DNA of 64,000 nt, from assembly GCF_004664715.2 (NCBI RefSeq), contig NC_051063.1, forward strand, positions 115,492,829 through 115,556,828. Reading direction: 5' to 3'. The stretch comes from Peromyscus leucopus. Taxonomy: Eukaryota; Chordata; Mammalia; Rodentia; Cricetidae. The notes under the pieces are model-generated. The model was not told the DNA's origin. It was given only the letters and a program-made list of their open reading frames with translations, and searched no databases. Below are positions 49,130-61,150 of this stretch, one piece after another (the first letter of the stretch is position 1; each line of letters opens with the position of its first letter). The position numbers and the translations under genes were made by a program.

Positions 49130-49400
49130 GTATGCTGTATTTTCTTTCTTTTTATTTTACTTTATAATTAACTTAATTTCACATATTAGCCACGAATTCC
49201 CTCATCCTCCCTCCTCCCTCCTCCCACCCTCTAGCTCTGTCCCCCCAAACCACCCCCCCCATTCCCACCTCCTCCAAGGCAAGGTCTCCCTTGGGGAGTC
49301 AGTCCAGCCTGGTAGACTCTGCTGAGGCAGGCCCAGTCCCCTCCTCCCTACACCAAGAACAGAAATCTAATAAGTCTATGCTGGGACACTTTGCTCAGAC
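49130..49400 (-). mobile_element. L1 3' end, antisense (cricetid L1 tail)
   Basis: T-rich start, 'tcacatattagccacgaatt', a pyrimidine-rich stretch, 'ctcctccaaggcaaggtctc', 'ccttggggagtcagtccagc' and 'gaggcaggcccagtcccct'. Same sequence family at 50.77 and 57.99 kb. Confidence 0.75.
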
Positions 49401-50559
49401 TTACTAGATTTCTGTTGTAAGTATTAGAGCCCATGGTAAAATGGCAGATTAGTTGGGTATGTAGGATGAATCTGGATTGCGGAGGGGAAAAGTGTAATCA
49501 GACTATATTTTGTGAAAGTTTTTGTTTCAATTAAAAATAAAGGAAGTCACTTCTGTGTGACTCAGTGAAATAAAGGAGTCTAGATAAGAGAAATAGTAGC
49601 CCATTAGGGAAACAGCTGAAGAAAAAAAAGTGTGTCTAGGTGGGATTCACTTCATAAAGGGACATCTAAGAGTAGCCACCAACTGAAGATCTTCCTTAGC
49701 ACTGGCCCCAGATCAGTGGTAATTACTAGAGTGGCACTCTTCTTTCTTGGACATGGGTGCCGCTATAGCAGCGGGCTGAAGAGAGACCTACCTATAGTCA
49801 GAGATCCAGCCATTGATGGATACCTTGTATATAGACGATGGCTGGAGTAGATCAGTTTGTGGAGATAGCCAGAAATAGGTACCTGAATATGAGATGTTTT
49901 ATGGATGCCCAGGAGTCATGAGCCTAACAACCCACCCACCCTTGCACCCGAGTGAACTACATTGAAATGCAGCACTGCATAGCTTACTGTGGAGCATAGT
50001 CTCTTAAAGGCATGAAAGGGAAGAGACCTTTCTTCCCTAGTGACAAAGGGTGAGCCTCTCTGCATCTCCTCAAAACCACTGTTGAAGTAACCGTTGTATG
50101 GATGATCTTTCAACCAAAGTTGTAAGTGGCTGATGGGTGGTGGAAAGTAGAGTTCCCATACAGAAATCCCTTTGGGCAGGAAGGGCATACTGACCTGACA
50201 TGTTTGAATTACTGAATCTAGCACCCCTCACTCTGACAATGATATAGTCATGGTAGAGGGGGAAACCACTTTCCAACTAGGAAGAAATTCTGAGATTATG
50301 CTTTTGTTTCATATTTTTATTTACATCTTTATTTTATATTTTAATTGTTTAGTTTGCTTTGCTTATATCCTTCCCAAATAGCCCAAATAGGGTTTTATGC
50401 TTGTACTTTCTCTGAATCACCTCTACAATTTTTTAAAGTACTTTTCATATATTTAACCCAGATAGTCTTTTCATTTATAATTTTCTGCTTTCCCCTTTTT
50501 CCATTTCCTTCTCATTTTATTATGTAATTATTGGTATCTTTAATGCAAAACAAACAACA
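49401..50559 (+). other. Intron, unassigned
   Basis: Several short chance frames on both strands (49632-50276) without domain similarity. 50300-50520 is T-rich. Confidence 0.4.
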
Positions 50560-50570
50560 TACACACACAA

Positions 50571-50626
<56 letters not shown>
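50560..50626. repeat. (AC)n microsatellite
   Basis: AC dinucleotide run with two early 'aaac' interruptions. Confidence 0.97.
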
Positions 50627-50628
<2 letters not shown>

Positions 50629-50766
50629 ACACCCCACAAACAACATTTCTACAGTGCTACTGTCTGGGAACCTTATTAGGGACACAAATAAAATACACAG
50701 ATGTGCTCTACTGCAAGTAAACTGTGGAACTGCTGTCAGAGTATATTTGTTACTGTGGCTAGCATC

Positions 50767-51145
50767 CTTTTTTTTAAATTTATTTTATAATTAATTTAAT
50801 TTTACATATCAGCCACGGATTCCCCTGTCCTCCCCCCTCCCACCCCCCAGCCTCCCCTCCCAATCCACCCTCTATTCTCACCTCCTCCAAGGCAGGATCT
50901 CCCCTGGGGAGTCAGCCCAGTCTGGTAGATTCAGTTAGGGCAGGTCCAGTCCCCTCTTCCCTAGTGTTTCAGCATAGGCCCTAGGTTCCAAAAAGCAGCT
51001 CATGCACCAAGGACAGGTCCTAGTTCCACTGCCTGGGGGCCTCCTAAACAGTTCAAGATAATTAACTGTCTCACTTATCCAGAGGGCCTGCTCCAGTTCC
51101 ATGAGAGCGCCTCAGCTATTGGTTCACAGTTCATGTGTTAATCCT
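50767..51145 (-). mobile_element. L1 3' end, antisense (cricetid L1 tail)
   Basis: T-run then 'acatatcagccacggattcc', 'ctcctccaaggcaggatctc', 'gtcagcccagtctggtagat', 'ctcacttatccagagggcc' and 'ctcagctattggttcacagt'. It ends exactly where an opposite-strand L1 ORF2 piece begins. Confidence 0.8.
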
Positions 51146-51147
51146 GT

Positions 51148-51720
51148 ACAATAAAACAACCTTTGGAAGCATCATGATCCCTGTCTTCAAGCTCTACTAT
51201 AAAGCTACAGTAATAAAAACAGCTTGGTACTGGCATAAAAACTGACATGTGGACCAATGGAACTGAACTGAAGACCCTGACATTAATCCGCACACTGATG
51301 AACATATGATTTTCGACAAAGAAGCCAAAACTATTCAATGAAAAAAAGTAAGCATTTTCAACAAATGGTGTGCTGGCATAACTGGATGTCAACATGTAGA
51401 AGACTGCAAATAGATTTATATCTGTCACTGTGCATAAAACTTAAGTCCAAGTGGATCAAAAGACCTCAACATAAATCCAGTTACTCTGAACCGATAGAAG
51501 AGAAAGTCGAAGTAGTCTTGAACGTATTGGCACCAGAGATCACTTCCTAAATATAACGCCAGTAGCACAGACACTGAGAGAAACAATTAATAAATGGGAC
51601 CACCTGAAACTGAGAAGCTTTTGTAGGGCAAAGGACACGGTCAACAAGACAAAACGACAGCCTACAGAATGGGAAAAGATCTCATCAACCCTTTTAACTA
51701 CTAGCAGAGAACACAAATTT
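51148..51720 (+). mobile_element. L1 ORF2 fragment, sense
   Basis: Typical L1 ORF2 text: 'aagctacagtaataaaaac', 'agcttggtactggcataaaa', 'tcaacaaatggtgtgctggc', 'aaaagacctcaacataaatc' and 'gaagcttttgtagggcaaag'. Multiple stops and frameshifts. Confidence 0.85.
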
Positions 51721-51978
51721 AAGTGAAGTCAACTCACCAGGAAGAGTCAAATAAGATGCAGCAAACAGTAAGTGGGACCCATCAAACTGCAGAGAAACAG
51801 AAAACTATGAGACAAAAAGCCACCTTTGTCCAATTTAGAAAACAAACAAACAAAAAGCAAAAAACAAGAGCCACTATGACCGTTCCACAGTTTTACAATT
51901 CTTCAGTATTGCAATCCAAAGATAATGAGCTAGCTGAAAATCCAGAAAAATATTTCACAGTCCTACTTTCAAAAAGGA
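51721..51978 (+). other. A-rich unassigned intron, possibly L1
   Basis: Purine-rich; may continue the L1 but no landmark is clear. (caaa) runs at 51840-51860. Confidence 0.35.
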
Positions 51979-52195
51979 TAGGGGCTAGAGAGATGGCTCA
52001 GTGTTTAAGAGCACTTGTTGCTTTTGTAGAGGACCCAGGTTCAGTTCCCAACCACCTGTAACTTTAGTTTTAGGGGATCCAATTCTCTCTGAACTCTATA
52101 GTCACTGATTATGCCTGCAGTAAAAACATAGCCATGTAAGCAAACACTCATACACATGATAAAAATAAATAAATAAAGAATTTAAAAGGATAAAT
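51979..52195 (+). mobile_element. B2 SINE, sense
   Basis: Starts 'ggggctagagagatggctc', 'agtgtttaagagcacttgtt', 'ggacccaggttcagttccc', and ends in a (taaa)n tail at 52165-52185 with 'aataaa' signals, as in B2. Confidence 0.93.
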
Positions 52196-53135
52196 GAGCA
52201 TTCAAGCTAATGAATGAAGTCAGGATCAGTTCAGGACCTGAACAAGAAAGCTAGCAAAATGAATGTAAATAAGCTATGTTAATTGGAGGTGGAATTAACC
52301 GTGGAAGAAAATTTAGCATGGAAGCTAGATGCCGAAAAAATAACCAAACATGGAAATTAATTAATCAAGCAAGTAATAACAGAGTGGAAAGTATAATTGG
52401 ATATGAACAAGAAAAAAATGAATTTTAGGGATGGAGGGTAAGTGTTAGGTAATATATTCTGACATCTATAAAGAAAGAAAATCAATGAGCATAACCAAAA
52501 ATTTCAAGAACTCTGTGATACATTTAAGAGGTTAAAATAAAGGTTATTGGGTAGTAAGAGAAGCTGAGGGAGCATCTAAAGGTATACACATCCTATTCAT
52601 AAAACTGTCATAGAAAACAGAGAAATGGACATTACAACATAAAAAGGATCTAGGACTCCAAATTGGCATGGGCAGAGAAGAACCTCTTCATGACACTCAA
52701 GGTGTCAAAACCTCACGGCCAAGAAATGTTATTAAAAGCTGTAAGGGAAACAATATCAACTCAATAAACGATAAATACCTCAAGAATGATGTCAGTTCTC
52801 ACATCAAGAACACTAAACACCAAGAAGGCATGGAATAATGTACATCAAACCCTGAAAGTAAGATTGTTACATCCAACAGTCATCTCAGAATTGATGGAGA
52901 AATAAGAACATTTGAAGACAAGCACAAGCTAAGGGAATTTATGGTATCCAAGCCATCACTGCAGAAAATAATAAAGGAATACCATGCATAGAGAGGTGAA
53001 GGATGGTACACCAGACATTACATTTCATGAAAGTTATAGATTGTAGATTAGCAAGGGAGAGCTGGGGACAAATGTCCTCAGAATAAACCGACAAACCCTC
53101 ACCACCAGCAGTGGAGGAAGACACCTAGTAGCAGA
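52196..53135 (+). mobile_element. Ancient L1/HAL1-like element, sense
   Basis: 'gtaagattgttacatccaac', 'attgatggagaaataagaac', 'aagcacaagctaagggaatt' and 'tgcagaaaataataaagg' follow the order of the old L1/HAL1 ORF1-type region. Not coding. Confidence 0.5.
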
Positions 53136-53330
53136 AGCTGAGCCTGTAATGTCCCAACAACCAGTAAAATCATTAAAAATAGCTTACCTCAAATATTCCC
53201 AAATATGTAAAGCAATCCTAAGCAAAAATAGCAGTGCAGAAGGAATCAAGACTATCTGATCTCAAAGTATACTTCAGAGGCATGGCACCAAAAACAGCAT
53301 GGTGCTGGAATAGAGCCTAGAATTTAACTC
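53136..53330 (+). mobile_element. Ancient L1 ORF2 remnant, sense
   Basis: 'gtaaagcaatcctaagcaaa', 'ctgatctcaaagtatacttc' and 'aaaacagcatggtgctgg' are decayed L1 ORF2 stretches. Confidence 0.6.
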
Positions 53331-53559
53331 ACACAGCTCCATCCAACTAATTTATTTTAATAAAGATTTCAAAAACATAACGTTGGTAAAAGAGCCACCA
53401 AAATATCAATGAAGCCAGGTTGATTGATAATGTTCCTCCAGGCTTCAATCATTTTGTCTCTATTTCATCTGTGTCAGTTATTGTAATGGAGTTTAGACTA
53501 TGCAGTATTTGTTTATGTTTTTGTGTGGGTCTTTAACTTGTGTAGTTTGGAGTTTGTTT

Positions 53560-53910
53560 ACTTTCTTTAGCTTTGACCAGAATTCCCTAGAAAGCAACTT
53601 AAGTGAGAAAGGATTTATTTTGGCCAAGCGTTTCCAAGTGTTTGCACCATGGGTAGTTGGATTCATGCTTTGGGTCTTGCAGTAATGTAATGTACCATGA
53701 TAGGAGTGTTTGGCAGAGGCTATGTAGAAGTAGAGAATGGTATAACATTTAAAGTTGCACCCACAATGACCTCCTTTTTAAAAGTAGGCATCACCTCCCA
53801 AAGTTTTTAACCACCTCCTAAAACAACATCATCAGTTAAGGACCAAGAATATAACACCTGAGCCTACTGGTAACACTTTCTATTTAAAACCCAATGAAAA
53901 CCCCCTTCTT
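53560..53910 (-). mobile_element. MaLR-type LTR, antisense
   Basis: 'ccctagaaagcaacttaagt', 'gagaaaggatttattttggc', then 'aggcatcacctcccaaagtt' and 'atataacacctgagcctact'. Diverged. Confidence 0.55.
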
Positions 53911-54043
53911 AGATGTAGGATGTGTGTAATACAGCTTTTGCAGATTGAATTATTCATTATTGTGAAATGATGTTTATTTCTGGGATTATATTCATATATC
54001 AAAACATCAGTGGCAAAAGGAATTATTACTTGTTTGTTTAAAC

Positions 54044-54236
54044 CAGTGATTCTCAATCTGTGGGTCGTGACCCCTTTGGTAAACCTTTAACTCCAAAAAT
54101 ATTTACATTACGATTCATAACAGTAGCAAAACTATAGTTATGATGTAGCCACAAAAATAATTTTATTGTTGGGGGCCACCACAATATGAAGAATTGTATT
54201 AAAGGGTCACAACATTCAGAAGGTTGAGAACCGTTG
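54044..54236 (-). mobile_element. URR1-like hAT MITE, opposite orientation
   Basis: Left terminus 'cagtgattctcaatctgtgg', inner 'gggtcgtgacccctttgg' and 'attacgattcataacagtag', right terminus 'aaggttgagaaccgttg'. Flanked by 8-bp duplications 'gtttaaac' (54036-54043) and 'atttaaac' (54237-54244), 7 of 8 matching. Confidence 0.9.
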
Positions 54237-54249
54237 ATTTAAACTAACA

Positions 54250-54612
54250 TTTAAGTTATGTTAGCTTTTGTAGCACTGTGACACAAAAGGCCTAACAGAA
54301 GGAGCTGAAGTGGGGAAAAGGTTTATGCAGGCTCATGCTTCAGAGAGAGCTCAGGTCAGCATGGCAGTCAGGGGATGTTCCGTCCCCAATAGGAATTAAA
54401 GGACATTTCTTATTCACATGATAGTAGAAAGGAAGTAGAGCCTAGACAAGACCCAGTGCTGGTATAGCCTTTAAAGGCTACCTCAGGTATTTACTCTGCC
54501 TATCAGGCCCCACTTCCTACAAGCTCTATAGCTTTCAAAATCATACCAAAAATTGGATACCAAGTGCTGAAAATATGAGCTCATGGGAGACATTTCTGAT
54601 AACAACCACCAT
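54250..54612 (-). mobile_element. MaLR-type LTR, antisense
   Basis: 'gttagcttttgtagcactgt', 'gggaaaaggtttatgcagg', 'gtcagcatggcagtcagg', 'atcaggccccacttcctac' and 'aatatgagctcatgggagac'. Followed by an A-run. Confidence 0.6.
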
Positions 54613-56335
54613 TTAAAAAAAAAAAACCAGATGAATAGATGAATTATCTAAATAGAATTACTGTTTCTTAGAACAGGGGCAAAGGAAGGAGGAGGGTTGT
54701 TGAATAGTTATCTAACAATTAGTACATGAACTGAATTTGTATTTTACTTTAAAAAATATTTTAAGTGACAAATTAGAGACCACATTTAGGTAATTCTTTA
54801 TTCACACTCTCAAATTGGAAACTGAGCTGGACCCAATTACTCTACCATTTGATATTATTCGCCATTTACTGGTTGAAAAATTCAGTTCTATAATTGACTG
54901 AGCTCTTGTTTTGAAAGATAATTGAAGTAGTAGAACCCTACATCTCAGTGGTTGTAGCTTTGCTTGTTGTAATATTTTGTTCACTATTGACAATTTATGT
55001 AAGATGATAGCTTTATAGGAGAAATGTGCTTTTCTTTTGATACATTTTATTGTGCTAAAAGAGGACAGGAACATAATGAGGTACATGATTAGGTCATGTC
55101 ATACTGAATAGAATATGACAGAACATGTATTTACAAAACTATACTCTTCCTTAGAGCCAGATTGCTCTCAGTTTGGAAATGAACCATCTGCTTATCATTT
55201 ACATTCCTGGAGAACTCACTAGCCCACATCTCTAAACAGAAGTAACGTTCCTCATAACCTTGAGCTGCTGCTGAGCCCATTGTCTCCATATGTAGCACAT
55301 ATTCCCGGTGTTCTGAATGAAAACAGATTATGACATTTATGATGTCTGAAAAGAACAAGTTGATTTCATTAACATGAAAGACCAACATACTATATTTTCA
55401 GCATTTGAAATTGCTGTAATACAATTGGGACATATTTATTCACACTTTGGTTAACCACACATCCCCCAAACAACCAATATCTGAGTACTTACTCATGTAA
55501 GACTTCAACAGCAGTCTTGATGAATAGCTGCTCTGTAGTGTGGTAAGTTGTTGAGGGGGTGAAGATTCAGGTGTGACTCTTACATTTCCAGCTGGACAGA
55601 CATTGACTTGAGGAGCAAGAGCAGGCATATTCATTGGCCAATGCAGCCATTGTGGGTGCTGCTTATTTCCCCCATTATCCAGTACCCATCAGAGCTGAGC
55701 AGCTGCTTAAACTGTGGTCACAATCCCTAGCCTGGGACTGGACGTGGAAGCTGTAAAAAACTGGAGGCAGCATAACAGCTTTCTAATTAACTCAGTGACC
55801 GAAAATTCATTCGTAATGAATTTCTAATTTAAATAAATTTAGTTTTAATTAAATTAAATTTACTTTAGTTTTTAATTTAAATAAATCAATTCCTAACGAA
55901 GCTAGGGTATTTCTGGCAGTTTTTTTTCTGTGTTGCCCATCAAGACTTTCTGAATGTAAACATAGATTATGCATTGTGCATGATATGGCATACAACCTAA
56001 CAGATGATGCCTGAAATGTCTGCTCATATTCAAGTGTATCACATTTTTGAATCTCAGTGCTTTCACAGTACACAATTTTCTGCTTTGGCAAAGACATAAT
56101 GGTTTAATTATGGAAAGTAAAGACTTGAGTATTTGCCTGTCATCATTCCTCAGAATGTAAGCATCAAATTAGTGTATCTTTGCATGGTATTGTGGTAGAC
56201 TGTGTGTGACTTTGAACACCACTGTTTGAGTTGTTGACTTGAGTTTTAGATTATCTGCAGACACGTACATGAAGATGTATTGGACATGTAGCCTAAATCT
56301 AAACAGGAAATTCATATGCTTCAAATTAACTCCTA
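54613..56335 (+). other. Intron, repeat-poor tract (candidate conserved noncoding)
   Basis: About 1.7 kb without a transposable element I can name, apart from a palindromic AT-rich patch at 55810-55880. Composition is balanced and there are no decayed-repeat signatures. Whether it is conserved cannot be judged from one sequence. Confidence 0.45.
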
Positions 56336-56339
56336 AAAA

Positions 56340-56540
56340 TTTATTGTTATCATTATCATTGCGTGTGTGTGAGTGGGTACGTGCGCCAGGTGTGCTTGTG
56401 TGCCGTGCCATGCATATGGAAGTTAGCAGACAACTTTCAGAAGTTAGTTCTCTTCCTTTTTACGGTGGATTCTTGAAATCAAACTCATGATGTCAGGCTT
56501 CAGTGGGAAGAGCTTTTACCCTCGGAGCTATCTTGTCACT
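56340..56540 (-). mobile_element. B3-type SINE, antisense
   Basis: 'gtgagtgggtacgtgcgcc', 'catgcatatggaagttagc', 'agacaactttcagaagttag', 'aaactcatgatgtcaggctt' and 'cttttaccctcggagctatc'. Confidence 0.8.
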
Positions 56541-56752
56541 GTTACTACTCCAAAATGATCACAGAGCCACAGCAAGTCCAGTAAAAATCCAGCAGGCATG
56601 CCCACAGAAACTAACAACTTATATTTTCAGTTGGACTTAACCTGTAACAGCGAGGCCATTTCTCCAGTCCAGAAACTAACAACTTGATAATGAACATTTA
56701 ACTAATTTTCTACAATAGCACCAAAATAAGTCAATGGGTAAAGAACAGTCCT
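56541..56752 (+). other. Intron with a short direct repeat
   Basis: 'agaaactaacaactt' occurs at 56607 and 56670, suggesting a small local duplication. No repeat family named. Confidence 0.45.
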
Positions 56753-56878
56753 TACTCCAGGCATGGTGGTGCATGCCTGTCATCTAGTACTTGGGAGGTG
56801 AAGGAGAGATTAGAGTTCAAGGCCAGCCTCTGTTACTCCCTTCTTCTCTGCTAAACAAACAAACAAACAAACAAAAAC
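56753..56878 (+). mobile_element. B1 SINE, sense
   Basis: 'ccaggcatggtggtgcatgc', 'tacttgggaggtgaagg', 'gttcaaggccagcctctgtt' and a (caaa)n tail. Internally shortened. Confidence 0.88.
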
Positions 56879-56947
56879 TCCAAATACTTCTGGTTCTTAA
56901 CATTTTGGATAAGGATGTTCACCCTTAGTTCATTTTCTTTTCCTCCG

Positions 56948-56996
56948 TCATCACCATCATCATCACCACCACTACCACCACCACCATTATCATTAT
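56948..56996. repeat. (CAT/CAC)n trinucleotide repeat
   Basis: Imperfect trinucleotide repeat of CAT, CAC and ACC units. Confidence 0.92.
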
Positions 56997-57984
56997 AATC
57001 CTTTGTATATACCATGTCCACGGGCAGGAGCAGCAACAACTCTTGTGTAGGACTAAGAAGCCGGGATTCCTCCATCCTTGTTAAAGGTTGCTATTGCATC
57101 TTTTAGCAGGCCTCAGATTCCTTAGTCCTTGATAGGATCCAGTGTTAAAGTTCCTCGGTGTGAAATATCTACAACCCTTGGCTCTAAATGCATGATAGTT
57201 CTCTGGAACTATTTCTGTGACCAAGTGCTGTGACTAAGTTTTTCTTTTCTGGCTCTACATAGATTTCTAACCAACTGAGAAGCTTTCTGTCCTGTCTATT
57301 TCCACCATTTTTTCTTGTTCCTGCCCCAGTGTTTTCTTGACTTATCTGCCCCTTCTTCAGCTATCTTCTGAGTCATCTAGAATTCAATAAGGCTTGGGAC
57401 AGCAAAAAGTACAGTACAAATTGTTTTAAACTACCTGAGTCTTCACCATGAGCATCTCCAACCATCAGCTGCTCTCATTGCAGAGTTATCTCAAGCCATT
57501 CATGGGATGCTAAAGCAGTCTACCTGGTTCTGGCCTTTGGTAGTCCAGCTAGCTGTTTGACTGACAGCCCTTTTGTTCAGAGGCAGCTAGGTAGCAGCGG
57601 AGAGTCCAACAGTTGCTAGGTAGGAAATCAGATTGTTCCATCTTACAACATCTTTGCATGTTTGCAAGAAAATGAATGTCAAAAAGAATGATTATAATAA
57701 GTACTTAAAGTACTTAGTAACACTTACTTTGATTGTAACAGTATTTTAACATCTGCCCAGGGCCGCTGGCACGGGGACAGATGGCCCCTTTTATCTGTCT
57801 CACATATATTACTTTTGTGATTTTGAGGGACTCATTAAGAACAGCTAATAATGATGGGGTTGAGAGTTCTTCAAATTATTCCTCCTACAGAAAATAGTGT
57901 AAAAGCTCAAGGACTAGAAACAATTGGAAAAGGAAAAGCTCACAGGAACTTGCCCCTTCCAAAATAGCTACTGGCTCTTCTTTT
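56997..57984 (+). other. Intron, unassigned
   Basis: About 1 kb without a named repeat. No coding signal. Confidence 0.45.
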
Positions 57985-59150
57985 TTTTTTCTTTCATTTT
58001 TAAAATTTATTTATTAAATTTAATGTTACATATCAGCCACGGATTCCCTTGTTCTCCCCCCTTCCATCCCCCCACCCCCACCCCACCTTCCTCCCAGCCC
58101 ACTCCCCATCCCATCTCCTCCAGGGCAAAGACTCCCCCGAGGATTGAGATCAGCCTGGTAGACTCAGTCCAGGCAGGTCCAGTCTCCTCCTCCCAGGCTG
58201 AGCCAAGTGTCCCGTATAAGCCCCAGGTTCCAAACTGCCAGTTCATGCACTGAGGACAGGACCCAGTCCCACTGTCTAGATGCCTCCCAAGCAGATCAAG
58301 CTAATCAACTGTCTTATTTATCCGGAGGGCCTGATCCAGTTGGGGGCTCCTCAGCTATTGGTTCATAGTTCATGTGTTTCCTTTCGTTTGTATATTTGTC
58401 CCTGTGCTTTTTCCAACCTTGGTCTCAGTAATTCTTGCTCATACAAACCCACCTCTTTCTCGCCAATTGGACTCCTGGAGCTCCACCTGGGCCTGGCCGT
58501 GGATCTCTGCATCCGGTTCCTTCAGTCATTGGATGAGGTTTCTAGCACGACAATTAGGATGTTTGGCCAGGTGGCCTTCAAATGCTTCAGAGATCTATTC
58601 AGAGGGCCTGATCCAGTTGGGGGCCCCTCAGCCTTTGGCTCATAGTACATGTGTTTCCATTCGTTTGGCTATTTGTCCCTGTGCTTTATCCAACCTTGGT
58701 TTCAACAATTCTTGCTCATATAAACCCTTCTCTTTCTCACTAATTGGACTCCCAGAGCTCCACCCCGGACCTAGCAGTGGATCTCTGCATCCAGATTCCT
58801 CAGTCCTTGGATGGGGTTTCTAGCACAACTATTAGGTGTTTGGCCATCCCATCACCAGAGTAGGTCAGTCCCGGCTGTCTCTCAACCATTGCCAGCAGTC
58901 AGTTGTGGAGGTAGCTTTGTGGATTTCTGTGGGCCTCTCTAGCACTTTGTTTCTTCCTTTTCTCATGTGGTCTTCATTTACCATGGTCTCCTATTCCTTG
59001 TTCTCCCCGTCTGTTCTTGATCCAGCTGGGATCTCCCACTCCCACAGGCTCTCTTTCCCTCGACCCTCGCCCTTCATTACTCCCACTCATGTCCAGGTTG
59101 TTCATGTAGATCTCAGCCATTTCTCCATCATTGGGTGATCCTCATGTCTG
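57985..59150 (-). mobile_element. L1 3'UTR, antisense, with internal tandem duplication
   Basis: The longest copy of the cricetid L1 tail here: 'acatatcagccacggattcc', 'cctgatccagttgggggctc', 'cctattccttgttctccccg' and 'ctcagccatttctccatcat'. A block of about 277 nt is present twice (58325-58601 and 58602-58855). The overlapping + frames of 121 and 149 codons are chance frames on the antisense strand. Confidence 0.8.
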
Positions 59151-61070
59151 TCAGTAACTCATCATAAATTACTAAATGGAATTATTTGTAGTATTTACAT
59201 AAGATAAAAGTGCTTAAAAATTTAACTATGAAAACTATAAAACATTAAATAGAAAGTTCTGAAAATATAATATGTTGACAATATTGTTAAATTTTTCTGT
59301 TATTTTGTTCATTTCTTACCATGCCTAATTTAGAAATTATACATTTCCATAAAAATGTATGAAAACATTTTATGTGTGTTTGTATATATGGCATGACACT
59401 ATCTATAGTTTCAGCTGTCCTCTAGGGACTTAGGACATATCCTTCCCCTGGATGGAGACTACCATATGGATATGGAGAAATATTAGAATGTCAAGGATAA
59501 AGAAAATCCCCAAAGATTACTGCTTTTCTTCACCATGCATTTCTAGAGATGCTTTTGACACACTCACATGCACACACAGGCCCACACACTCAAGTCTTGA
59601 ACTTAGAATTTATTACATCTAGGTTTTATGAGACTTGGATCACTTATCTAACATTCTTCTTAAAAAGTAGCCTTTTTGATAATGTTTTTAAACAGGAATT
59701 TGTAGGTATGTACCCCCCCACACACACACACTAACATAGGAAATGTCAAATGAATGCTTAGTATTAATCATCCTAGGTGGAATGAAAACTCTGGGAGTGA
59801 GACATTTTCTAAAAGTTTGTTGTGAGGTAGTTACAAGTACTGACAGTCTTCTATCTCAGCCCTTTCCCCTCCTACACTTGTTAGCACTTGCTTAGATGCA
59901 AGTAAAATCAAACCCTGTAGTAGAGGTCAGAAGTTGCACACTCGGGTGCTTTCCAGTTGAAACAAGAGCGGCACAGAATCCTTAAAACATTGGTGGGAGG
60001 AGGTGGTAAATCAGTTCATTTGAATCCTAAAAACAAGGTAAAGAAAAAGAATTTCGTCTTCAAGTCATATCTCCCTAGATAGCTCTCCCTTTTATCTGTG
60101 GTTTGAGACATAAAAGTAATTTGATCTGGTTTTGTGAAACCATTGTTTACTTTTATCTCAAGTGATCGCTTACTACATCCTCCTTTTCCTGTTTCCTCTA
60201 TGAAAATCATCTTACTGAATTGTGTCTGGTTTTAACAAACTGGAAGATGTATGGCACACTGTGGCATGCACATCACTGAGAGTAGAATCAAAGCATGGCC
60301 GTCCCTGGTGACAGTTTTACAAGTAGATCTTTCAGCTAGCTTTCTGTGCCTCAGTAAAATGTACCGGTGAACTCATTGACGTGTACTTTGGAGTATGTGA
60401 ATAGCTCAGCTTCTTCCCAAATAATGGGTCTGCTTTGAATCTCTTATCAAATTTTTTTGAGATTGTGCTGCATTTTCAAAACTTAGCAGACTGTCCTAAA
60501 ATATTTTAGTTTTTAAATTTTTCTGTGACCATGCTTGAACATCAGCCCGAAGCCTACCAGCTCTATGTGTGTTGGCTTGTGCTTAGGAACTCTAAGGATT
60601 GTGACCTCTCATTTAAACAACTTCAGGAAAAAAAGTTTTTATTTACAAATTGCATCCTATACTTTAGCAGCTAAGTCCAATTGAGGGTTTTCTCCATTTT
60701 CCCATATGCCCCGTATGTAGACTTGCTTTGCCTTGACAATTTCTAAACTGTCTATCTTTTTATTGTTGTAACTCTAGATTTATTACAACAAAAATGCATG
60801 TTTTCCAGTCTTTACTGGACTTCATACCTCTGGCCGCCTCTCTTTCATCTCCTTGTTTTTCCTTTGCATATATTACATACCGTCCCCACCGCCTTAATGT
60901 CTGTATTTTTGTCATTCTCACAAGATTATTCTATTTCTTAATTCATAGAGGAAAGAGGAGCAAAGTGGATTGGATAAAGCAGAGTCCTGGGGGAGTAGGA
61001 GGGGGAGAGCTTAGTTTATTTATGTCCTTTCCTTTTAGCATTATTTATAGATTGCTGTGCACACTTGTAA
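59151..61070 (+). other. Intron, repeat-poor tract
   Basis: AT-rich to 59400, CA-rich at 59565-59590 and 59715-59730, otherwise unique. No coding signal. Confidence 0.5.
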
Positions 61071-61150
61071 CCCATCCTCTGTAGGATCATTCTTGCCCAT
61101 TCTCCTTTTCCCCATCCTCTGTAGGATCATTCTTGCCCATTCTTCTTTTC
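61071..61150. repeat. 40-bp tandem duplication
   Basis: Units 61071-61110 and 61111-61150, each starting 'cccatcctctgtaggatcat', differ at about one position. A very recent local duplication. Confidence 0.95.

Noticed and set aside
58280..58823. Overlapping 121- and 149-codon frames on +
   Set aside because: Both are antisense to an L1 3'UTR with a tandem duplication; similarity between them reflects the DNA duplication.
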